Shown: piece by piece, positions 26,626 through 36,365 of the stretch
How positions within the stretch are numbered: position 1 is the stretch's first letter
Layout: the number at the start of each line of letters is the position of its first letter
Source: Halorientalis sp.
Lineage (GTDB): Archaea > Halobacteriota > Halobacteria > Halobacteriales > Haloarculaceae
Assembly (NCBI RefSeq): GCF_028275115.1
Contig: NZ_JAQCNH010000092.1
Coordinates: 1-64,000, forward strand
Direction: 5' to 3'
Length of the DNA stretch: 64,000 nucleotides
The notes under the pieces: generated by a model
The model's input: the letters and a program-made list of their open reading frames with translations, nothing else
Databases searched by the model: none
Told to the model about the DNA's origin: nothing
Program-made: the position numbers and the translations under genes

Positions 26626-27695
26626 CGCTCACCACCCAGTCGGCGAGACACCCGACGACGGGTGCCCCGGAGCGGAGCGAACGGGTCGACGAGCGCCCAG
26701 TAACACAGGTACAGCGGTCCGACTCCGGTGAGGACGGTCGCCAGTGCTGCCAGGAGCGGGTGCACACTGTGTAGTGCCGTCACGACGCCACGCGGTAGCG
26801 TCGCCGGATACGGATACATGTGGAGCGTGGCCGCGTGGACGCCGGACGTTTCCTGTGCCGGAACGGTGACCGTGACGTTCTGTTCCGAGGTGTCGAGGAG
26901 TCGCTGCCGGACCCGGTCGAGTCCGTCACCCCGCTCGGCGACAGTGCCGTTCGGACCAGCCGCGACCGGTGTGGTCTCGTCGATTCGCATCCCGTCGGCC
27001 CGAGTCACGAGGTGGGTGAACGGCGTCGACGCCGATCGGACGGTGAGTGACTCCGTTCGTTCCTCGCCGACGGACAGCACCCCGAGGTCCTTCGAGTCCT
27101 CGGCCGTGACTCGGTAGGTCTGCGTCTGATGGACGGCCGCCATCGACACGAGGACGACACCGACGAGGACCGCGACGACGAGTGCCGGCAAGATTACCTC
27201 ACGGCCACGAAGGACCGCAGGCCGGACACGCCGTCGAGACGACCGAGCGGCACTGATTGCCAACGCGCCGCCCAGTACTGTCACGACGGCGTACCAGTAC
27301 GTCCGGAGCAGCGAGAGCCCCGTTCCGACGTGCGGAACGACGAGCGGCCCGCCGCCGAGCGTCAGCACCTGTCCCGACACCGCAGACCGCTCGACGAGCG
27401 GATAGCCAGCCGCCTGGTCGGTGCTTGGGTTATTGTCGCCTTTCGTCACGATACCGTCGTCCGTCACCCTCATCGCACGGTGGGTGACGTAACTCCCGCG
27501 CTCGGCGGAGTAGAACGTAATCACGTCACCGGCCTCGACAGCCCCCGCGGGCACGAGGACGTACCCGCCATCCGGCTCGATGGTCGGTGCCATACTGTCG
27601 GACGTGACGTACGAAATCTGGACCGGTGAGGCCGCTGGCGCGACCAGCAGGGCGACCACGAGGACGACCGCGAGACCGACGAGCGTGCGCATCAT
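26622..27695 (-). CDS. Signal peptidase I, SipW/archaeal type, with large C-terminal extension
   Basis: A 357-aa membrane peptidase. Catalytic Ser34 lies in YVTSDSMAPT and the general-base position is His72 (YVTHRAM), the Ser-His arrangement of archaeal and ER peptidases rather than Ser-Lys; GDNNPSTD is the conserved D-box. The peptidase part ends near residue 130; then follow membrane helices and an extracytoplasmic part absent from housekeeping signal peptidases (TYRVTAEDSKDLGVLS), so this is a dedicated enzyme. Flanked by two secreted proteins with SipW-type N-termini, its probable substrates. Confidence 0.88.
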   Translation of the reverse strand: MMRTLVGLAVVLVVALLVAPAASPVQISYVTSDSMAPTIEPDGGYVLVPAGAVEAGDVITFYSAERGSYVTHRAMRVTDDGIVTKGDNNPSTDQAAGYPLVERSAVSGQVLTLGGGPLVVPHVGTGLSLLRTYWYAVVTVLGGALAISAARSSRRRVRPAVLRGREVILPALVVAVLVGVVLVSMAAVHQTQTYRVTAEDSKDLGVLSVGEERTESLTVRSASTPFTHLVTRADGMRIDETTPVAAGPNGTVAERGDGLDRVRQRLLDTSEQNVTVTVPAQETSGVHAATLHMYPYPATLPRGVVTALHSVHPLLAALATVLTGVGPLYLCYWALVDPFAPLRGTRRRVSRRLGGER

Positions 27696-27770
27696 GTACT
27701 GAAATGGTGGGTTTGGTGAGAATCGAAACAGCAGGGGGGCTGTCGGTTAGCGACGGCCGATAGCCGGTGA

Positions 27771-28379
27771 TCAGGTCCCGTCGGAGACCGAGCCACCTTC
27801 GTCGACGTCGTCGATGGTGAACGCGAGGGTGCCCGAGAGGTCGTCCGTTGAGGTCACCGTCGCAGCGCCGTTGTGGCCAGTATCGACGACGACCACGACA
27901 TCGTAGGCGTCAGTGGCGGCCGCGTCGAGGGACGCTGTCTGGCCTTCCTCGGTGACGGTGCCGACCTGTGAACCGTCCTTGTAAATCTGGAACTTGAGGT
28001 TGGCGTCACTGTTACCATCGTCCACGTTGTGTGTGTATGCGACGTTGATAACGTGCGCCTCGTCGTCGTTGTTCTTGACCTGGAACGCGTGTGAGGTACC
28101 CGGATTCGCAGGGTCGCCGAGTTCGAAGAGCGCGTCGGTGTTCGCACCGGTTGCCGACCCGTTCTCGAAGTCGATCTTGAGTTGCTCCGTCGAAGGGTCC
28201 TGGAAGACGAGGTTCCCGGAATTGCCGTCGATCAGCGCCAGCAGACCGTTCTCGTCGGCCACGACGTCCGCGTTCGCCTGTCGCTCGACCGTCGCCGCGG
28301 TGAACGCACTCGCACCGACCGCCGTCGCTGCAACGAGGACGAGTCCGGCCACGAGTAACGTCTGTGTGATTCGTGCCAT
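27771..28379 (-). CDS. SipW-dependent secreted protein, TasA/camelysin-like fibre subunit
   Basis: A 202-aa exported acidic protein: MARITQTLLVAGLVLVAATAVGASAFTAATVERQ is a short signal peptide ending like SipW substrates, followed by ANADVVADENGLLALIDG and a beta-sandwich body with KNNDDEAHVINVAY. Such subunits polymerise by donor-strand exchange in TasA and archaeal bundling pili. I take the ATG at 28379; the ORF-track ATG at 28415 is only about 15 nt from the TATA-like caaataagtt and would lie before the message start. First gene of the cluster, 75 bp before the peptidase gene. Confidence 0.75.
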   Translation of the reverse strand: MARITQTLLVAGLVLVAATAVGASAFTAATVERQANADVVADENGLLALIDGNSGNLVFQDPSTEQLKIDFENGSATGANTDALFELGDPANPGTSHAFQVKNNDDEAHVINVAYTHNVDDGNSDANLKFQIYKDGSQVGTVTEEGQTASLDAAATDAYDVVVVVDTGHNGAATVTSTDDLSGTLAFTIDDVDEGGSVSDGT

Positions 28380-28433
28380 TGCATTCGAACAGAGTCGACG
28401 ACGCCGGATAACCATCAGCTAACTTATTTGTTT

Positions 28434-28451
28434 GCGAGGTGCTTACCTCGC
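28434..28451 (-). promoter_or_regulatory. Perfect palindrome just upstream of the TATA box of the fibre subunit gene
   Basis: GCGAGGT-gctt-ACCTCGC (7-bp arms) directly abuts the TATA-like caaataagtt (28422-28432) on its upstream side, the position of an activator site in archaeal promoters. A CCCCCTAACGG tract lies next to it (28452-28463). A related arrangement is seen at 25608-25636. Confidence 0.6.
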
Positions 28452-28463
28452 CGTTAGGGGGCC

Positions 28464-28863
28464 CACGCACCTCGCGGTCAGTGGCAGGCTTTCTTTCAAG
28501 TAAGCGAACGGATTTGTGTATTCACTTGTCCATCTCTGTTGTGGATCGGACTGCAGAGTGGACACGACTCGTAGTGCCGGACGTCGCCGTTCGTTGCGTT
28601 CCTCGTCGCCGTCGGCTGGTCGCAGACTCGAGAGTCGAACACGGTCGATGGGCTCCCCCGAACCCCCCCACGGCGGCCGGGCGAGGCCAGCGAGAGTGTC
28701 GTCGTGACGGACGACCGGGCGGGGACCGCAGACAGGACAGACCGGACGCTCACGGCCGGAACCGAGACTCCGAACCCGCACGGACCCGGACACAAACGCC
28801 GGCGAGCCGACCGGGACGACAGCACCGGCGACCGTTCCGGAGTCCGAGGGTGATACTCCACCG
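28464..28863. other. Gene-free stretch
   Basis: About 400 bases between the surface-fibre cluster and the small zinc-ribbon gene. The ORFs of the track here lack any recognisable motif and alternate between frames. I see no RNA gene or repeat. Confidence 0.4.
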
Positions 28864-29007
28864 ATGATCGGGCGTCTCCGGACGATTCTGTCTGGTTGCG
28901 GACGCGAAGCCGTTCACGAGTGTCGGCAGTGCGGGACGACGGTCGAGGAGACCGACAGTCGGTGTCCGACCTGCCGGTCGGACGAAATCGCGACCTACAG
29001 ACTCTAG
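28864..29007 (+). CDS. Small zinc-ribbon protein
   Basis: A 47-aa ORF below the track's length limit: MIGRLRTILSGCGREAVHE, then a complete zinc ribbon CRQCGTTVEETDSRCPTC and a RSDEIATYRL tail. Stand-alone zinc ribbons of this size are frequent in haloarchaea; many are regulators or adaptors of unknown target. The stop is followed 36 bp later by another small ORF on the same strand. Confidence 0.65.
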   Translation: MIGRLRTILSGCGREAVHECRQCGTTVEETDSRCPTCRSDEIATYRL

Positions 29008-29043
29008 CGAACGGTCACGCGTCACACGAACTCGGATATACCG

Positions 29044-29283
29044 ATGCCGAACGTCCCGATGCTTCCACGCTGGATTCGAGGCGCGGACCACTGTCTCGAT
29101 TCCGTGCCTGCGGGGCGTCCCGACGGACTCGCCCGTGAGCGTGCCTGCGGAATTCTCGTCGTGGAGGTTGCGCCGGTACACGGCGTCGCCGACGCGACGA
29201 CAGCCCTGCGCCGTCTGCTCGATAGCGGTTGGCTCCACGCGGTCGACGGGACGGTCTATCGCACCGGGAGTCGGGCCGACTGA
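29044..29283 (+). CDS. Small hypothetical protein
   Basis: A 79-aa ORF beginning MPNVPMLPRWIRGADHCLD. Its C-terminal half, ATTALRRLLDSGWLHAVDGTVYRTG, resembles the end of a small helix-turn-helix or wing; the N-terminal part shows no motif. It follows the zinc-ribbon gene, and such pairs recur in haloarchaea. Existence as a gene is uncertain. Confidence 0.4.
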   Translation: MPNVPMLPRWIRGADHCLDSVPAGRPDGLARERACGILVVEVAPVHGVADATTALRRLLDSGWLHAVDGTVYRTGSRAD

Positions 29284-29321
29284 CCGACACCGTCGAGTGG
29301 CGCTACGGCGCCGAAGTCCGG

Positions 29322-29337
29322 CTTACCAGCCGGTAAG
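29322..29337 (+). promoter_or_regulatory. CTTACC-N4-GGTAAG palindrome upstream of the phosphorelay operon
   Basis: CTTACCAGCCGGTAAG has 6-bp arms and lies about 100 bp before the first gene of the five-gene signalling operon; TATA-like sequences (ttcttattcg, accaaataac) follow at 29365-29388. The half-site GGTAAG recurs in the two motifs of the surface-fibre cluster, which may be coincidence. Confidence 0.4.
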
Positions 29338-29438
29338 TCGGCGGCTATCGGCCTCGTTAGCGAGTCTTCTTATTCGATACCAAATAACGAGCGTAGCATG
29401 GACCACGACAGAGTGTATCCGCCGTGCTGGGGGAGAGA

Positions 29439-29933
29439 ATGGGTGTGACAGACGACGACGGCGGCGGCCGACAGGACTGGGCGGATGTCCTGCTCGTCGA
29501 AGCGGACCCGGCCGACGCCCGACTGATTTCGTGTGGGTTCCAACGACAGTCCGTGACCACAGATGTCGCCCCGGATGGGCGAACGGCAATCGAGCGACTC
29601 TCGACCGCGAGCGACGAGCGAACCGACGACCGACTCCCACGTCTCATCGTCCTCGACCTCGCCATCGGACCCCTCGACGCCGAGACGATTCTCCACGCGG
29701 TCAAATCGAGTCCGCGACTTGGATTGGTCCCAGTCGTCACGCTGAGTGACAGCGACGAGCACACTGCGGCCACGGACACCGACGCCGAACGGGCCTACGA
29801 CCTGGGCGCGAACGCCCATTTCAGCAAACCGGACGACGTCGAGCGGTACGTCGACGGCATCGAGCGGTTGGCGGCCTTCTGGTTCGAGTGGGCGACGTTT
29901 CCGCCAGAACTGTTATCTGTCGATGGAGCGTGA
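29439..29933 (+). CDS. Response regulator, receiver domain only
   Basis: A 164-aa single receiver domain: acidic start VLLVEADPADARL, phosphoacceptor aspartate in LPRLIVLDLAIGPLDAE, Thr in VPVVTLSDSD and the lysine in NAHFSKPDD. A loop of about 10 residues is inserted after the Thr strand (DEHTAATDTDAERAYD). Like Rcp1-type regulators it has no output domain and probably shuttles phosphate. First gene of the operon; the next starts 7 bp after its stop. ATG at 29439 taken as domain-proximal. Confidence 0.82.
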   Translation: MGVTDDDGGGRQDWADVLLVEADPADARLISCGFQRQSVTTDVAPDGRTAIERLSTASDERTDDRLPRLIVLDLAIGPLDAETILHAVKSSPRLGLVPVVTLSDSDEHTAATDTDAERAYDLGANAHFSKPDDVERYVDGIERLAAFWFEWATFPPELLSVDGA

Positions 29934-29940
29934 GATTGTT

Positions 29941-30837
29941 ATGAATTCGTTCGACAGTTCTGCCGACAGTTCCGGTGTGCCGGACTATCTGGTCGAGAGC
30001 GCGGCGCTCCTGTCGAAGAAGTGGCATCCGGCGATCGTGCGATGTGTCGCTGCCGGGGACGGTCTCGGGTTCAGTGACCTCGAAAACAGACTCAACGGCA
30101 TCTCGGCGAAAGTACTGACCGACGCACTGGAGGAACTGCGAGACCACCAGATTCTCGACCGCACGGAGGTGCGCCAGGAGCCGCTCCGCGTCGACTACAC
30201 GCTGACCGAGCGGGGGCAGGACTTCGCAGCTGTCATCGACTCGCTGGCCGACTGGGGCGAACAGTATCTCGCGCCCGACGACGAGGAACAGGTGGTGCTG
30301 GTCGCAGAGGACGACCGACGCATCGCGGAGATGCACACGGTCTGGCTCGAAGACGAGTACACCGTCCACACCGCACACGACGGCGAAGAGGCGCTTCGGG
30401 AACTCGATACGGGCGTCGACGTCGTCGTCCTCGACCGGCGAATGCCGGGGCTCTCCGGCGACGAGGTGCTCGACTGGATTCGGTCGCAGGGGTACGACTG
30501 CCGGGTCGCCCTCGTCACCTCCGAGGAGCCGGACCTGGACGCCGTCGCCCTCGGGTTCGACGAGTACGTCGCCAAGCCAATCCTCAAAGACGACCTCCGT
30601 GCGGTGGTCTCGGACCTCTTCGACCGGGCTGAGTACGACCGCGAGGTGAGACAGTTCCTCGCACTGCAGGCGAAACTCGCGGTGCTCGAAGCCGAGAATC
30701 CGGAGCCGGAACTCGCGGCGAGCGAGGAGTACAGCCGACTCGAAGCGCGGCTCGAAGACGCCCGCGAGCAGGTCGACGAGGACGACGACATCGAAGCACC
30801 AACACTGGACCGGCTGGGGGTGGACCCGTCCCGATGA
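29941..30837 (+). CDS. HxlR winged-helix - receiver - HalX response regulator
   Basis: A 298-aa regulator with an unusual order. Residues 15-110 are a full HxlR-type winged helix (SKKWHPAIVRCVAAGD, FSDLENRLNGISAKVLTDALEEL, RVDYTLTERG). Residues 115-230 are a receiver domain with phosphoacceptor Asp in VVVLDRRMPGLSG and Lys in EYVAKPI. The C-terminus (about 230-290) is HalX-like, ending in a coiled segment. DNA binding at the N-terminus of a receiver protein suggests that phosphorylation controls transcription directly. The ORF track's 65 upstream codons overlap the previous gene. Ends in ATGA overlap with the kinase gene. Confidence 0.85.
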   Translation: MNSFDSSADSSGVPDYLVESAALLSKKWHPAIVRCVAAGDGLGFSDLENRLNGISAKVLTDALEELRDHQILDRTEVRQEPLRVDYTLTERGQDFAAVIDSLADWGEQYLAPDDEEQVVLVAEDDRRIAEMHTVWLEDEYTVHTAHDGEEALRELDTGVDVVVLDRRMPGLSGDEVLDWIRSQGYDCRVALVTSEEPDLDAVALGFDEYVAKPILKDDLRAVVSDLFDRAEYDREVRQFLALQAKLAVLEAENPEPELAASEEYSRLEARLEDAREQVDEDDDIEAPTLDRLGVDPSR

Positions 30838-33800
30838 GCTCCGAATTGGACACCGGCGCGATACGGAACAGTTCGCCGGCAGCGGTACTGGACCGGGTCG
30901 ACGAGGCTATCTACGCACTCGACACCGACTGGCAGTTCGAGTACATCAACGACCGGGCAGCCGAGATACTCGAACGTGACCCCGACAGCCTGCTCGGCGA
31001 GACGATTTGGGACGCGTTCCCAGCCGTCGCCGACACCGAGGCGTACGAGACGTTCCGCGACGCGATGGACACCGGTGAGCCAGCGCGATTCGACATGCAG
31101 TACGAACCGTGGGACGCGTGGTACTCCGTTCGGGCCTATCCCGACGCGGACGGGATTACGATCTGCTTCTACGACGTCACCGACGAACGGGGTCAACAGC
31201 TCGAGTTGCAGCGCAAACAACGACTGTTCGAGACCGTCTTCGAGGACACCGACGACGCGCTCGTCATCGCCGACCCGGACGGTCGGCTCACCGAGCTCAA
31301 CCCCGCTGCGGAACGATTGTTCGGCTACGACGACGTCGACACCCAGGACGAGAGTCTGTCACTCCTGTACGCCGACGAGAACGAGTACGAGCGCCGGGGC
31401 GAACGGCGCGACAGCCACGTCGCCGAGTACCAGCGCGCGGACGGTACGACCTTCGAGGGTGAGACAGTCGCCACGCCGCTGGACGGACCCAACGGCGAGG
31501 CGCTCGCGTTCCTGACCTCGATCAGAGACGTGAGCGCCCGTATCGAATACGAGGAACGGATGCAGCAGCGCAACGCGGCACTCCGGTCGTTCCACGAGAT
31601 TACGACCGACTCCGGGCGGTCCTTCGAGCGACGACTGACGGCGGTGCTGGAACTCTGCTGTGACCACCTGGACCTCGACGTCGGTCGTCTCGTCGCCGTC
31701 GACGACGACGAGTACACCGTCGAGGCGTCCGTCTCGTCGGGCGATTCGTCCGCGCCTGGTGACGCGGTCACGCTCGACGAGACGTTCTGTGAGTTCGTCG
31801 TCGACGCAGACCGTGTCGTCAGTTTCGACGGTGTGACTACTGGCGAGGTCACGGACCACACCGCGTGCCAGGACCGAGGCGTCGAGTCGTATCTGGGTGC
31901 GCCCGTGGTCGTGGACGGTGACCGCTACGGGACACTGAGCTTTTCTCGGCCGACGCCACGCGGTGAACCGTTCACCGAAAGCGACGAGACGTTCGCCCGC
32001 GTGCTGGCACAGTGGGTCGGCAAAGAGTTGAGTCGTCGCCGCCAGCGAGAGCGGGCCCGTGCGAGTCGCCGCCGGTTGCGCCAGATTATCGACATGCTGC
32101 CACAGTTGGTGTTCGCAAAGAAGGAGACCGGCGAGTTCCTGCTGGCGAACGAAGCCGTCGCCGAGGCCTACGGCACGACGGTCGCCGACCTCGAGGGGAG
32201 CACGGACGCCGACTTCGCCGACTCCCAGACGGAGGCCGACCAGTTCCGTCGAGACGACCGTGCGGTCATCGAGTCCGGGGAGCCAAAACACATTCCAGCG
32301 GAATCGCTGACCACCGCCGACGGCGAGCGGCGTGTTCTGGAGACGACGAAGATTCCCTACGACCCCGTCGATGCGGACGGTCACGCCGTACTGGGCGTCT
32401 CGACGGACATTACCGAACGCGAAGCACGTGAGGTCGAACTCGAGGTCCAGTCGGCGGCGATGGAGGCGTCGATGGACGGCATCTCGATCCTGAACACCGA
32501 CGGGGAGTACATCTCCATGAACGAGGCCCACGCCGCCGTGTTCGACTACGACCCGGCGGCCCTCATCGGCAGCTCCTGGCGACGGCTCTACGACGCCGAC
32601 GAGGTCGAGCGGATCGAGGAGACGGCGTTCCCGACGCTCGAACGTGCGGGCGAGTGGCGCGGCGAGACCGTCGGGATGCGACGGGACGGCAGCCCAGTCT
32701 ACCAGGAGATCACACTCTCGCTGCTCGACGACGGCAAACTGATCTGTACGAACCGGGACATCACCGCGCGCAAACAGCGTGAGCAGGAACTCGAACGGTA
32801 CGAGGCACTCGTCGAGAGCATGGACGAGGCCGCACTCGTCGTCGACAGCGATGGTCGCATCGAGTACGCAAACAAGGCATCGGCCTCGTACACGGGAGCG
32901 ACAGTCGACGACCTCGCCGGTCGGTCGATAGAGACGCTCGCCGAGGAGATGACGACGAACGACGAGGACCCGGACCGACTCGTCGGGGCAGTCGAGGCGA
33001 CTCTGGACGGAGGGACAGCGCCGGACCGATTGGAGGTGGCGCTAGATCTCCCGACGAGGACGGCGGTTATGGAGTACCAGCCGTCGTCGTTCCGTTCTGA
33101 CGGCAGGCGGAAGGCGGTCGTCGTCGCCCGGGAGGTCACGGAACGTAGAGCGCGCGAACGGAAACTCGAGCGCCAGCGGAGCAGAACCCGGGCACTGTTC
33201 GACGACTCGCCCGACAGCATCATCGTTCACGACGCCGACGGTGCCATCGTCGACGCGAACGAGACACAGGTCGAGATGCTGGGCTACGACCGGGAAACGC
33301 TGCTCTCGATGAACGTGTCGGAGTTCGAGGTCGGCCTGAGTCGAGCGGACCTCCGTGACGTGTGGGCCGACATGAGTATTGGCGAGACACTCAAAACAGA
33401 GGGAAAACATCGTCAATCGAACGGCCTCGTCTGTCCGGTCGAGGTCTGGATTGCCAAGACCGAGGTCGACGACGAGCCGCGATTCGTCGCGGTCTCCCGC
33501 GACATCAGTGAGCGGAAGACTCGCGAACTGGAACTCGAACGCAACCGTGAGTTCCTCGAAAAGACCCAAGAAAGCGCCGCAATCGGCGGGTGGGAGATCG
33601 AATTCGGAACGGGTGACCTGCAGTGGACCGACGAGGTCTACCGCATCCACGACCTGCCACTCGACGCCGACCCCACGCTAGCCGACGGGTTCGAGTACGT
33701 CCATCACGAGGACAGACCCACGGTCACTACGGCGTTCGAGCAACTGCGGACCGAGGGCGAGTCGTACGACCTCGAGGTTCGAGTCGTCACTGCCGACGAC

Positions 33801-36365
33801 GACGTGCGCTGGGTGCGAACGATCGGTGACCCACAGTTCGACGGAGCCGGCGAGGTCGTCGGCGCTCTCGGCACGTTTCAGGACATCACCGAGCGCAAAG
33901 AACGTGAGCAGGACCTGCGAGAACTCACGGAGCGACTCGACTTGGCCGTCGAGGGTGCGAACCTCGGTGTCTGGGACTGGAACGTCGAGACCGACGCCAT
34001 CGTTTTCAACGAGCAGTGGGCGCGGATGCTCGAGCTCTCGCCGGACGACATCGAACCGACGTTCGAGACGTGGAAACAGCGGGTCCACCCGGCCGACACG
34101 GACCGCGTCGAGGCGGCACTCGAGGCACATGTGGCCGGTGAGACGGAGCTGTATGATTGCGAACACCGGATGCAGACTGCAAGCGGGGACTGGAAGTGGA
34201 TCAGAGACGTCGGCAGGGTCGTCGAACGGGACGCAGACGATGAGCCAGTCCGTGCGGTCGGTATCCACCTCGACGTCACGGACCAGAAGGAGACAGAGAC
34301 CTCCCTCGAAGAGGAGCGAGACATGTTCGCACAGGGGCCGGCTGTCGTCTTCAAGTGGCAGAATGCAGACGGGTGGCCCATCGAGTACGTCTCGGACAAC
34401 GTCACCGAGACGTTCGGCTACACGCCGGCCCAACTCGAATCGGGCGACGTACCGTACATGAATTTAGTCCACGACGACGACCTCGAGCGGGTCGCCGCTA
34501 AAGTCGAGGGACACAGCGACGAGACGACAGAACGGTTCGGTCACGACCCTTACCGGATGGTCACCGCCGAAGGAGCGGTAAGGTGGGTGAAAGACCACAC
34601 CAAGATCATCCGCAACGACGGGGAGGTCACACACTATCTCGGCTATCTCATCGACATTACCGAACGGAAAGAACTCGAACAGTCGCTCCGCGACAGCGAA
34701 CGGTCGCTCCGCGAGGTTACGGAAATCGCCTCGGACACGGAGCGTGCGTTCCAGCCGAAACTGGAGGCGATCCTCGAACTCGGCTGTGAGCGACTCGACC
34801 TCTCGTACGGATTTCTGAACCGGATCGACGAGGACACCCAGCACGTCGTCGAAGCGACGGGAACACACCCACGGCTCCAGCCCGGCGAATCGGCTCCGCT
34901 CTCGGAGACGTACTGCCGGAATACGATCGAGCAGGACACGGTGCTCGACATCGCCGACGCCGCCGCTGGGGGCTGGGAGGACGACCCTGCCCACGGTGCG
35001 TTCGAGCTTGGCTGCTACATCGGGGGCAAAATCATCGTTGAAGGCGACGTGTACGGGACACTCTGTTTCGCGGACGACGATAGCCGTGCCAAGACCTTCG
35101 ACGAGACAGAGCGAGCCTTCGTCGAGTTACTCGTCCAGTGGCTCAGTTACGAACTCGAGAGCAACGCCGTCGAGACGAAACTCCGGGAACTCAACGAGAC
35201 CGCACAGCGACTGCTGGCGACCGGTGACGCCGACGAGGTCGGGTCGGCCGCGACCGAGAGCGCGAGTGCGGTACTCGACCTGCCGATAACGGGCGTCTGG
35301 TGGTACGAGGAATCGGCCGACGCGCTCGTCCCCGCAGGCATGACCGACGAGGCCGCGGCGGTAATCGACACCCAGCCGACGTTCGACGGTGGTGGCTCAC
35401 TGGCCTGGGAGGCGTTCGCCGACGGCGAGACACGACTGTACAACGACGTACACGCCGCCGACGAGGTGTACAACGAGGAGACGCCCATGCGATCCGAGGT
35501 CATCGTCCCCCTCGGTGAACACGGGGTGTTGATCAGCGGCTCCAGACAACAGCGGGCGTTCTCCGAGACCGACCGGGAACTGCTCGAAATCCTCTCGGCG
35601 ACCGTTGAGGACGCGCTGAACAGAGCCGAGCGCGAGCAGGTGTTACGGGAAACCCGTGAACGTCTCACCCAGTCGAACCAGGATCTGGAACAGTTTGCGT
35701 ACGCGGCGTCCCACGACCTCCAGGAGCCCCTGCGGACGATTTCGAGTTATCTCACACTGCTGGAACGACGCCATCGGGACGACCTCTCCGGGGACGCGCT
35801 GGAGTTCATCGACATCGCCGTCGACGGTGCCGACCGGATGCGGGAGATGATACAGGCACTCCTGGCGTACTCACGTGTCGGGACGCGCGGCGACGCGTTC
35901 GAGCCGACGGACATGGCTACCGTCTTCGAGGCGGTGACGCGGAACCTGTCGGTGACTATCGAGGAGGCCGACGCGACCGTCGACGTTCCAGAGGACGAGG
36001 CCGCAGGGACCGTCGTCGGCGACCAGAGCCAACTCGTCCAGTTGTTCCAGAACCTCGTCGAGAACGGTATCAAGTACAGCGAGGACGACCCGCGGGTCGA
36101 AGTATCGGTCGAACGCAACGACGAGGCGCTCGAGTTCGCCGTCACGGACAACGGCATTGGCATCGCGCCCGACCAGGTTGAGGACATCTTCGAGGTGTTC
36201 CAGCGACTCCACACCCGTGCGGAGTTCGAGGGCACCGGCATCGGCCTCTCGCTCTGTCAAAAGATCGTCGACCGTCACGGCGGCGACATCCGGGTCGAAT
36301 CGTCGCTCGACACGGGCTCAATCTTCTTCATCACGTTGCCCGTAGAGGTGGACACACGTGACTGA
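30834..36365 (+). CDS. Giant cytoplasmic sensor histidine kinase with about nine PAS and three GAF domains
   Basis: An 1843-aa kinase without membrane segments. By eye the order is PAS (13-125), PAS (126-248), GAF (250-405), PAS (412-538), PAS (539-654), PAS (655-780), PAS (781-903), PAS (904-1035), PAS (1036-1161), PAS (1162-1290), GAF (1295-1440), GAF (1450-1602), HisKA (1610-1680, phospho-His in FAYAASHDLQEPLR) and HATPase (1720-1835, N box NLVENGIKY, G boxes TDNGIGIAPD and GTGIGLSLCQ). PAS units end with the usual DITERK-type linkers. Ligands are unknown; several PAS-GAF inputs suggest redox, light or small-molecule sensing. It overlaps both neighbours by a few bases. Confidence 0.92.
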   Translation: MSSELDTGAIRNSSPAAVLDRVDEAIYALDTDWQFEYINDRAAEILERDPDSLLGETIWDAFPAVADTEAYETFRDAMDTGEPARFDMQYEPWDAWYSVRAYPDADGITICFYDVTDERGQQLELQRKQRLFETVFEDTDDALVIADPDGRLTELNPAAERLFGYDDVDTQDESLSLLYADENEYERRGERRDSHVAEYQRADGTTFEGETVATPLDGPNGEALAFLTSIRDVSARIEYEERMQQRNAALRSFHEITTDSGRSFERRLTAVLELCCDHLDLDVGRLVAVDDDEYTVEASVSSGDSSAPGDAVTLDETFCEFVVDADRVVSFDGVTTGEVTDHTACQDRGVESYLGAPVVVDGDRYGTLSFSRPTPRGEPFTESDETFARVLAQWVGKELSRRRQRERARASRRRLRQIIDMLPQLVFAKKETGEFLLANEAVAEAYGTTVADLEGSTDADFADSQTEADQFRRDDRAVIESGEPKHIPAESLTTADGERRVLETTKIPYDPVDADGHAVLGVSTDITEREAREVELEVQSAAMEASMDGISILNTDGEYISMNEAHAAVFDYDPAALIGSSWRRLYDADEVERIEETAFPTLERAGEWRGETVGMRRDGSPVYQEITLSLLDDGKLICTNRDITARKQREQELERYEALVESMDEAALVVDSDGRIEYANKASASYTGATVDDLAGRSIETLAEEMTTNDEDPDRLVGAVEATLDGGTAPDRLEVALDLPTRTAVMEYQPSSFRSDGRRKAVVVAREVTERRARERKLERQRSRTRALFDDSPDSIIVHDADGAIVDANETQVEMLGYDRETLLSMNVSEFEVGLSRADLRDVWADMSIGETLKTEGKHRQSNGLVCPVEVWIAKTEVDDEPRFVAVSRDISERKTRELELERNREFLEKTQESAAIGGWEIEFGTGDLQWTDEVYRIHDLPLDADPTLADGFEYVHHEDRPTVTTAFEQLRTEGESYDLEVRVVTADDDVRWVRTIGDPQFDGAGEVVGALGTFQDITERKEREQDLRELTERLDLAVEGANLGVWDWNVETDAIVFNEQWARMLELSPDDIEPTFETWKQRVHPADTDRVEAALEAHVAGETELYDCEHRMQTASGDWKWIRDVGRVVERDADDEPVRAVGIHLDVTDQKETETSLEEERDMFAQGPAVVFKWQNADGWPIEYVSDNVTETFGYTPAQLESGDVPYMNLVHDDDLERVAAKVEGHSDETTERFGHDPYRMVTAEGAVRWVKDHTKIIRNDGEVTHYLGYLIDITERKELEQSLRDSERSLREVTEIASDTERAFQPKLEAILELGCERLDLSYGFLNRIDEDTQHVVEATGTHPRLQPGESAPLSETYCRNTIEQDTVLDIADAAAGGWEDDPAHGAFELGCYIGGKIIVEGDVYGTLCFADDDSRAKTFDETERAFVELLVQWLSYELESNAVETKLRELNETAQRLLATGDADEVGSAATESASAVLDLPITGVWWYEESADALVPAGMTDEAAAVIDTQPTFDGGGSLAWEAFADGETRLYNDVHAADEVYNEETPMRSEVIVPLGEHGVLISGSRQQRAFSETDRELLEILSATVEDALNRAEREQVLRETRERLTQSNQDLEQFAYAASHDLQEPLRTISSYLTLLERRHRDDLSGDALEFIDIAVDGADRMREMIQALLAYSRVGTRGDAFEPTDMATVFEAVTRNLSVTIEEADATVDVPEDEAAGTVVGDQSQLVQLFQNLVENGIKYSEDDPRVEVSVERNDEALEFAVTDNGIGIAPDQVEDIFEVFQRLHTRAEFEGTGIGLSLCQKIVDRHGGDIRVESSLDTGSIFFITLPVEVDTRD

